This document shows, in pieces, positions 33,902 to 38,645 of a stretch of DNA of 38,645 bases. The position numbers and the translations under genes were made by a program. A model generated the notes under the pieces. The model saw only the letters and a program-made list of their open reading frames with translations. It made no database searches and had not been told where the DNA came from. How positions within the stretch are numbered: the stretch's first letter is position 1; every line of letters begins with the position of its first letter. Source of the stretch: Lachnospiraceae bacterium AC3007 (GTDB taxonomy: Bacteria > Bacillota > Clostridia > Lachnospirales > Lachnospiraceae); the NCBI GenBank assembly GCA_000621405.1, contig JHYK01000027.1:1-38645 (forward strand). Direction: 5' to 3'.

Positions 33902-34789
33902 ATGAAAAAGAGAACGTTTTTATTTACATTACTGATCGTGATCCTGGTACTGGCAGGATGCGGCAAGAAAAAGGATGAGCCTTCTCTGGAGGATTCCTTC
34001 AGCAAGGCTATCAAGGAGCAGGAGGATCTGATCTCGACCGAAGACGAGTCGGAAGATACGGACGATGCGAAGAGTTCGGATGGTTCGGATGAGGCGGAGA
34101 GTTCGGAGGATGCTGAGGATTCAGGCGATGAGGATGCTCAGACATCCAAGAGCGATGCGTTCGGGGCGGAGCAGGACAAGGCAAGCGAAGACTGGCTTGC
34201 GTCCAATGGCCTTGAGATCACGAAGCAGAGCGATTTTGACAGCTTTACGACAGCTGTACATCCTCCCAAAAAGAGAGAGACCATAGGCGAGATGAAGTTC
34301 CCTGCAACGATCAGCATAAAAGAGACAACGGACGGATGTGACGAAGGCTATAAGAAGATCGTGATCAAACTCGAGATCGATCCCTCACCCAGCGGAAGCA
34401 ACGGTTTCACCTTCTTCTCGGCGCCTCTGGACAGATATACCGGCACGGAATTCAGAGAGCCCATGGGCGAGACGGGCCTTGAGATGACCACAAGGACTCA
34501 CTCTGTCGAAGGTCATGAATACCTGACATTCATGTCAAACGGCGAGTCCATAGATATCGACAAAACCTGCGTCAACGAGATGGTCGGGAAAAAGCATGTA
34601 GAGACGACCACAGTTGTATGCCCCGAGGAGTACGACGGCACCATCTTCTCGGTGGGCTACTATGATTACGATCTCGAGGACGAATCCGATGCAAGCGGCA
34701 CGGCAGAGCGCGTCCACAGGATGGATGAAACGCCGTTTTTCGGCACGAACGGACATAAGTATTATTACTTCTCGTATACGGATGAGTGA
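33902..34789 (+). CDS. hypothetical lipoprotein
   Basis: A 295-residue secreted lipoprotein. MKKRTFLFTL and a hydrophobic core lead to the lipobox LAGC, with C20 as the lipidated cysteine. Residues 25-105 are an acidic Ser/Asp/Glu-rich spacer, then comes an unrecognised beta-rich domain of about 190 residues with no catalytic motif I can name. AAGGAG lies eight bases before the ATG. It begins 59 bp after the RT on the same strand with no terminator between, so cotranscription is possible, but a functional link to the RT is not shown. Confidence 0.75.
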   Translation: MKKRTFLFTLLIVILVLAGCGKKKDEPSLEDSFSKAIKEQEDLISTEDESEDTDDAKSSDGSDEAESSEDAEDSGDEDAQTSKSDAFGAEQDKASEDWLASNGLEITKQSDFDSFTTAVHPPKKRETIGEMKFPATISIKETTDGCDEGYKKIVIKLEIDPSPSGSNGFTFFSAPLDRYTGTEFREPMGETGLEMTTRTHSVEGHEYLTFMSNGESIDIDKTCVNEMVGKKHVETTTVVCPEEYDGTIFSVGYYDYDLEDESDASGTAERVHRMDETPFFGTNGHKYYYFSYTDE

Positions 34790-34791
34790 GG

Positions 34792-34912
34792 AGACAGGGG
34801 GACGGTTCTTTTGTCTTGCCAATCATGGGGGAGGTTCAATCAGGGGGGGACAGCTCTTTGATTGAACGTTCTCGTAATCAGACAGCAAGACAAAAGAACC
34901 GTCCCCCTGTCT
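34792..34912. repeat. perfect 28-bp inverted-repeat element
   Basis: Arms at 34792-34819 and 34885-34912 are perfect inverted repeats containing GGGGGACGGTTCTTTTGTCTT. An inner stem pairs GTTCAATCA (34834-34842) with TGATTGAAC (34859-34867). It starts two bases after the lipoprotein stop. Similar palindromes built on the GACGGTTCTTTTGT core occur, to my knowledge, as dispersed repeats in many Firmicutes, some next to REP-associated transposases. No transposase is present here. It may also act as a terminator. Confidence 0.9.
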
Positions 34913-34930
34913 TGAATGGAGATACATTAC

Positions 34931-35104
34931 ATGGCTGATAAGAATAAGAACAACGGGAAAGAAAAAATGGAAACAGGTCTCACCACACCGGGACCTGTGC
35001 CAATTGAGATTCACAGGGAGAATCCCAAACTAAGAAGGCTTACCGATGACGAGATCATACAGGGCTTCAGATACCTGATGAATAAGGACAGGGATAAGAG
35101 GTGA
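34931..35104 (+). CDS. small charged hypothetical protein
   Basis: A 57-residue, strongly charged protein (MADKNKNNGKEKMETG opening, ending NKDRDKR) with no membrane segment, cysteine or recognised motif. I start it at the ATG at 34931 because GGAG lies nine bases upstream; an earlier ATG at 34916 lacks a ribosome site. It sits just after the inverted-repeat element. It could be real or a chance frame; a good ribosome site and ordinary composition favour a real gene. Confidence 0.5.
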   Translation: MADKNKNNGKEKMETGLTTPGPVPIEIHRENPKLRRLTDDEIIQGFRYLMNKDRDKR

Positions 35105-35285
35105 TCATACCTGTCTATCAGGCTAAGGCGTCTATATTCTTGAATTCTGAAATTCCTGCTTATATCCCAACACACATAGGCAGGAGCGAATGGAGGTCGA
35201 TATATATGTATTATGATATAAACATTATAAAGAGCTTGAAGCAAAACTGAGTTCGGCAAAATAAGTCATGTCTCATGTCATGCGT

Positions 35286-35316
35286 TCTTGCAAAAGTCAT
35301 AGGACTTTTTGCGAGA
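35286..35316 (+). promoter_or_regulatory. hairpin next to the ATPase ribosome site
   Basis: TCTTGCAAAAGTC (35286-35298) pairs over 13 bp with GACTTTTTGCGAGA (35303-35316), with one bulged T and loop ATAG. Its 3' end reaches the GAGGG ribosome site of the ATPase at 35324, so it could limit translation. The region 35105-35285 is AT-rich and holds nothing else I can support. Confidence 0.5.
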
Positions 35317-35323
35317 GGGCGCT

Positions 35324-36064
35324 ATGCATCGTGATATTCTTAATGATCTGATAAAATGGCAAAACAAATCTTCAAGGAAACCCCTGCTTGTCACAGGGGT
35401 ACGTCAGTGCGGCAAGACATATACTTTATTGGAATTTGCAAATAAGAGTTTCAAAAATTATGTATATGTGAATTTCGAGGGAACAGAAAACCTTTCGGCA
35501 ATATTTGATTATGATTTTGATGTAAATAGGATCACTTCAGAGCTCTCTGCTTACTTTAAGACTTCAATAATACCCGGCGAGACGCTTCTTATTTTTGATG
35601 AGATCCAGGAGTGTCCGAGAGCTGTTACCTCTTTGAAATATTTTTGTGAGAATATGAGAGAACTGCATATAGTATGCGCAGCTTCTCTTCTTGGAGTCGC
35701 GCTGAAGCGTGAACAGATTTCATTCCCGGTCGGAAAAGTAAACAGGATGCAGTTATATCCAATGAGTTTCAGAGAATTTGTCATAGCGAACGGTCGGGAA
35801 GATCTTATCGAACTATTCAAGAATTGGCCCGCTGACAGGGTAATCCCGGATCTGTATTCAACGCCGTATAATAAGCTTCTTAAAGAGTACTATATTGTCG
35901 GAGGTATGCCTGAGGCGGTAAAAACCTGGGTAGAAACCGGCGATTTTGACGAGGTTGAAGAGATTCAGAATGAGATACTGAATGTGCGTTTTGCGGCCTC
36001 CGGCGGTCGGTGGTGCGCTGTCCAGCGGTCGCGGTGCGGTTATGGAACGGTCGACCGGCGGTGA
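35324..36064 (+). pseudogene. AAA_14/DUF4143 ATPase, truncated by an IS21 element
   Basis: The intact part is the N-terminal half of the AAA_14/DUF4143 ATPase family. Walker A is VTGVRQCGKTYTL, Walker B is LLIFDEIQECP, and LYPMSFREFV and YYIVGGMPEAV follow in normal order. Around residue 220 (after EIQNEILN) family similarity stops. The remaining codons up to a TGA at 36064 read GC-rich, arginine-rich sequence of the insertion end, and the DUF4143 domain is lost. The start at 35324 has GAGGG upstream; the longer frame begins at TTG. The gene is more AT-rich than its neighbours. The missing 3' part probably lies beyond the window. Confidence 0.85.
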
Positions 36065-36088
36065 CCATCGGCCGACCATTGCATATGT

Positions 36089-36835
36089 TTACTTATCTTC
36101 CTTCAGATTTATCATCACAGTGTAATGCTTTGTAGCCCGTTTCATTATCGCATCAGCTGCAATCTCATCATTCAGTATCTGAGCCTTCCAGTCGTTAGGT
36201 AGTCTCTGTGAGCAGATAATCGTGCTTTTTGTTGCTTCCTGCCTCTTGTTTAATATCTCATGGATGGCTTTGATCTCATCCTCCTCGGTAAAGGAATGGA
36301 GGAGAAAATCATCCAGAATGAGCAGTTCTATGCTGCACAGGTGTTTCTTCCGGCTTCCGAACTTTTTCTTGTCGGTTTTTTTGAGGAGCATGAGGGTATC
36401 CATCAAGTCCTCCGTACAGAAGTATTCAACCCTGTAGTGTGAGCAGGCGCTTAGGCCTATAGCTTTTGCCAGGTATGTCTTTCCGCTGTTTGAGGCTCCC
36501 AGGATACAGACATTCATCCCGTTCTCGATAAATTTCAGCGACGAAAGGTGTTTTATTGTACCTTCCGGTGCATAGGTCCGTTCAGCAGTATCAACACAGT
36601 TAGAAAGATCCTGGGGGCATCCTTTGAGGTGTCCGAGCTGCAGCCTCGTAGCCAGCCGTTTGTTGGACCTGTAGATGTACTCCGAATCGACAATCTTACG
36701 GATAAGTTCTACACGGTCAAGCTTAATGAAATCCGGCGAATTATACTGGGTGTCCAGTTCTTCTGCCATTTTTTTGAGCCCGATCTCCCGGAGTTCGTCA
36801 ATAATGGCATTCATAGACTGAATTTCATTTACCAT
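36089..36835 (-). CDS. istB: IS21 helper ATPase
   Basis: A 248-residue AAA+ ATPase that assists IstA in target selection. Walker A is GASNSGKTYLA, Walker B is LLILDDFLLH, and KRATKHYTVMINLK is the usual C-terminal block. Its ATG overlaps the istA stop by one base (TAATG), the standard coupled arrangement. It is full length. Confidence 0.95.
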   Translation of the reverse strand: MVNEIQSMNAIIDELREIGLKKMAEELDTQYNSPDFIKLDRVELIRKIVDSEYIYRSNKRLATRLQLGHLKGCPQDLSNCVDTAERTYAPEGTIKHLSSLKFIENGMNVCILGASNSGKTYLAKAIGLSACSHYRVEYFCTEDLMDTLMLLKKTDKKKFGSRKKHLCSIELLILDDFLLHSFTEEDEIKAIHEILNKRQEATKSTIICSQRLPNDWKAQILNDEIAADAIMKRATKHYTVMINLKEDK

Positions 36836-38451
36836 TATTCATCACCCCCTTTTTTAAGAAGATCCCTGCTTTTAGAAAGGAGCGTGCTTAAATCCGATGC
36901 TTTGGCCGGTCTTGTGATGCCGCCTTTTTTAGGCTCTGTGTTCTTTATCTCCGCCTTACTACAAGGCTCCACCTTGAGTTCCTCTGCCACATGGGCGACT
37001 GTATTCTTTATATAAGAATAATAAGGGCGGTTTGCCTTCATAGCCCGCGTGCAGCATTCTTCAAGGACTGCACCGTTGTAGCGGTCCTTATACTGGAGAA
37101 TCCCTACACAGGTGCGGTACGTCTGCACCTCAAGAACCTTGCTTGAAAGGACGGTCTTTATAAGAGCCACGGTATTCGGTCCAATCTCCATCGCCTTCTC
37201 GATAAAGTATGGCCCACTCCAAGCACGCATTGTCCTGTAATTCCGCGGAAGATGCTCGGTGTTTGTCACATGCTGGCCTTTGGATGTGGCTCTTGGGTGT
37301 TCGCAGATAAGGTCACCAAAAGTGCTGTAAATCCTGACTTTCAAAGTCGTGGCCCGGATCAGAACTTTTTTGTGTAAATAGGCTTTATCTACGCTATAAT
37401 AAGCATTATCAAAGCGCACGTGGAAATCGCTTGATACCTTTGCTTCTTTCCTCTCCGTGTACTCGTAATACACGGGAGGAAGGGGCATAAGGTTCTGCTT
37501 TTCCTCCTCCCAGTAATAATTCCTGGTGTGCTCTTTATTCTTGAAAGGCTGGTCGTTCAGCTTTTCAAGTTCTTCCCAGAGATCCTCATTGAATTCCCTC
37601 AGACTGAAATACTGTCTCTCTTCCAAAACATGGAAAAGACCCTTTTCCAGAATGCCTACAGCTCCTTCTACATGGCTCTTGAAACGGGGTTTCTTCACCT
37701 TGGCCGGAAGTATGGCAGTCCCGTAATGCTCTGCCCATTCAACATAGTCTTTGTTAAGCTCCGGCTCTATCCAGTCCTTGTTGACGATTACAGCTTGCTT
37801 ACAATTATCCGGGGTGACAATAGCCGGAACACCGCCGAAGTAATCCAGCGCATGATTGTTGACCTCGATCCACTGGGGCTCCTTTGTAGAGATCATGCCT
37901 TCTGCATATGTACGGTTGCTGTATGGCAGAATGGCCACAAACACAACAATCGTAAGCACCTCTCCGGTAAGCCTGTCTGTCATTTCAAAGGTGTTACCGG
38001 CAAAATCTACTTCCATTGACTGCCCGCTATATACCGGCATTGTGAATGCCATGTCATTCTGCTCACACCATTTTGAAAACAGTGTGCAGTACTGCCTGTA
38101 TGAGTATGCCTTAAGTCCGGAATTCTCGCACTCACGATCATACTTTCCCCAAAGATATACCAGCGTCATGTTCCTCCGCGTGGTCATTTCTTTATGGATC
38201 TGGGCAAAATCCGGGAGCCGATAGCTCTCATCCCTTGCATGGGAAGCTGTAGCAGAGGGATAGACAAGTGCTTCTATACCCTCGTTTGTGATACCTGGCG
38301 GGAGCGGATATGAAATACCCTTTGCCTGTTCAAAAGCCTTAAGGAATCCGTTGACACCAGATTTGCTTGCTCCAATCTGATCCGCTATATCCTTGCCGGA
38401 TAGATGAAGCAAGTAGTGCTTTGTAATGATACTTTTGTAGTCCAATCTCAT
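36835..38451 (-). CDS. istA: IS21 transposase
   Basis: A 538-residue DDE transposase. The N-terminal helix-turn-helix is HLSGKDIADQIGASKSGVNGFL. The catalytic residues are the aspartates in SMEVDFAGNTF and IVTPDNCKQAV and the glutamate in KSHVEGAVGILEKGLF. The C-terminal Mu-type beta domain follows. AGGAGG lies about six bases before the ATG. It looks intact and could be active. Confidence 0.95.
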   Translation of the reverse strand: MRLDYKSIITKHYLLHLSGKDIADQIGASKSGVNGFLKAFEQAKGISYPLPPGITNEGIEALVYPSATASHARDESYRLPDFAQIHKEMTTRRNMTLVYLWGKYDRECENSGLKAYSYRQYCTLFSKWCEQNDMAFTMPVYSGQSMEVDFAGNTFEMTDRLTGEVLTIVVFVAILPYSNRTYAEGMISTKEPQWIEVNNHALDYFGGVPAIVTPDNCKQAVIVNKDWIEPELNKDYVEWAEHYGTAILPAKVKKPRFKSHVEGAVGILEKGLFHVLEERQYFSLREFNEDLWEELEKLNDQPFKNKEHTRNYYWEEEKQNLMPLPPVYYEYTERKEAKVSSDFHVRFDNAYYSVDKAYLHKKVLIRATTLKVRIYSTFGDLICEHPRATSKGQHVTNTEHLPRNYRTMRAWSGPYFIEKAMEIGPNTVALIKTVLSSKVLEVQTYRTCVGILQYKDRYNGAVLEECCTRAMKANRPYYSYIKNTVAHVAEELKVEPCSKAEIKNTEPKKGGITRPAKASDLSTLLSKSRDLLKKGGDE

Positions 38452-38645
38452 GGCTACCTCCTATAAATAAATCCGATTTCCACCTCGAAGGATGGGTTAG
38501 ATTCATTATGAGATAGCAATGGATATTTTTATAGCGAATATAAGTTGTCAAGGTTCAGGCCGTTCGGCTCCGCCTCACGACCGTTGACGACCGCTCCGCG
38601 ATCGTTAAGCTCCGCAAAAGCGGCCGCTCATTGGCGCAATTTGCA
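38452..38645. other. non-coding right end of the IS21 element
   Basis: The istA ribosome site lies at the left. The right half has repeated GC-rich words such as CCGTTCGGCTCCGCC and GACCGCTCCGCGATCG, consistent with transposase binding repeats. No gene is present. Confidence 0.55.

Larger units (their letters stand above)
35983..38645 (-). mobile_element. IS21-family insertion sequence, running to the window end
   Basis: It contains istA and istB on the minus strand. The left edge is set where ATPase similarity ends, at TGTGCGTTTTGCGGCC near 35983. The window end reads TGCAAATTGCGCC on the complementary strand, which resembles the left end (both start TG and contain TTGCG...CC). The right end may therefore lie at or just past 38645. 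Both flanks carry short GC-rich repeats (GGTCG/CGACC type), as IS21 ends carry multiple transposase sites. The exact ends are not proven. Confidence 0.75.

Noticed and set aside
32610-34789. diversity-generating retroelement
   Set aside because: No template-repeat/variable-repeat pair or accessory gene was seen, and the RT motif 4 is not of the DGR type.

Overview
The window looks like chromosomal DNA of a motile, anaerobic clostridial Firmicute, most like the Lachnospiraceae. Supporting signs are an S-box (SAM-I) riboswitch ahead of metK, strong Shine-Dalgarno (SD) sites, intrinsic terminators, a CymR-like Rrf2 regulator, an OFA-type transporter, a corrinoid-salvage cluster and a single compact flagellin. 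The taxonomic placement is inference; no rRNA or tRNA gene was seen.

Layout. 1-1851: a long-hairpin element, then promoter, SAM riboswitch, terminator and metK. 1853-5308 (minus): dnaE, possibly leaderless. 5309-5974: a gene-free stretch filled by two long imperfect palindromes. 5975-14296 (plus): a HerA/DUF853 ATPase, a GHKL-like hypothetical, deoC-malQ, an HtrA protease, a long-linker ClpX and an LspA-like membrane protein. 14284-14685 (minus): the Rrf2 regulator with a consensus promoter. 14770-20657: two MBOAT acyltransferase genes alternating with two SGNH-like partner genes, interrupted by a 350-bp block of hairpins and three 72-bp tandem repeats. 20797-22119: flagellin and a free-standing Hpt protein. 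22246-25863: an OFA-family MFS transporter and a K+ channel fused in frame to a cell-wall amidase. 25871-28759: cobU-like, cobT, cobU and cobS for the lower-ligand steps of cobalamin assembly. 28770-32269: a Cof-type HAD phosphatase, a repeat block and a GH3 beta-glucosidase. 32344-33842: a structured RNA with its own promoter and terminator, directly followed by a free-standing reverse transcriptase. 33902-35104: a lipoprotein, a perfect 28-bp inverted-repeat element and a small charged protein. 35324-38645: an AAA ATPase gene cut off by an IS21-family element that reaches the end of the window.

The most interesting locus is the RNA plus reverse transcriptase pair at 32344-33842. It has the layout of RT systems that use a companion RNA (retrons, some DRT defence systems), but the RT sequence is group-II-like and about 410 residues long. 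I cannot place it in a named family. Other notable points are two genes whose only sensible starts are ATC and ATT behind good ribosome binding sites, the channel-amidase fusion, and a series of unrelated long hairpin elements in the intergenic regions.
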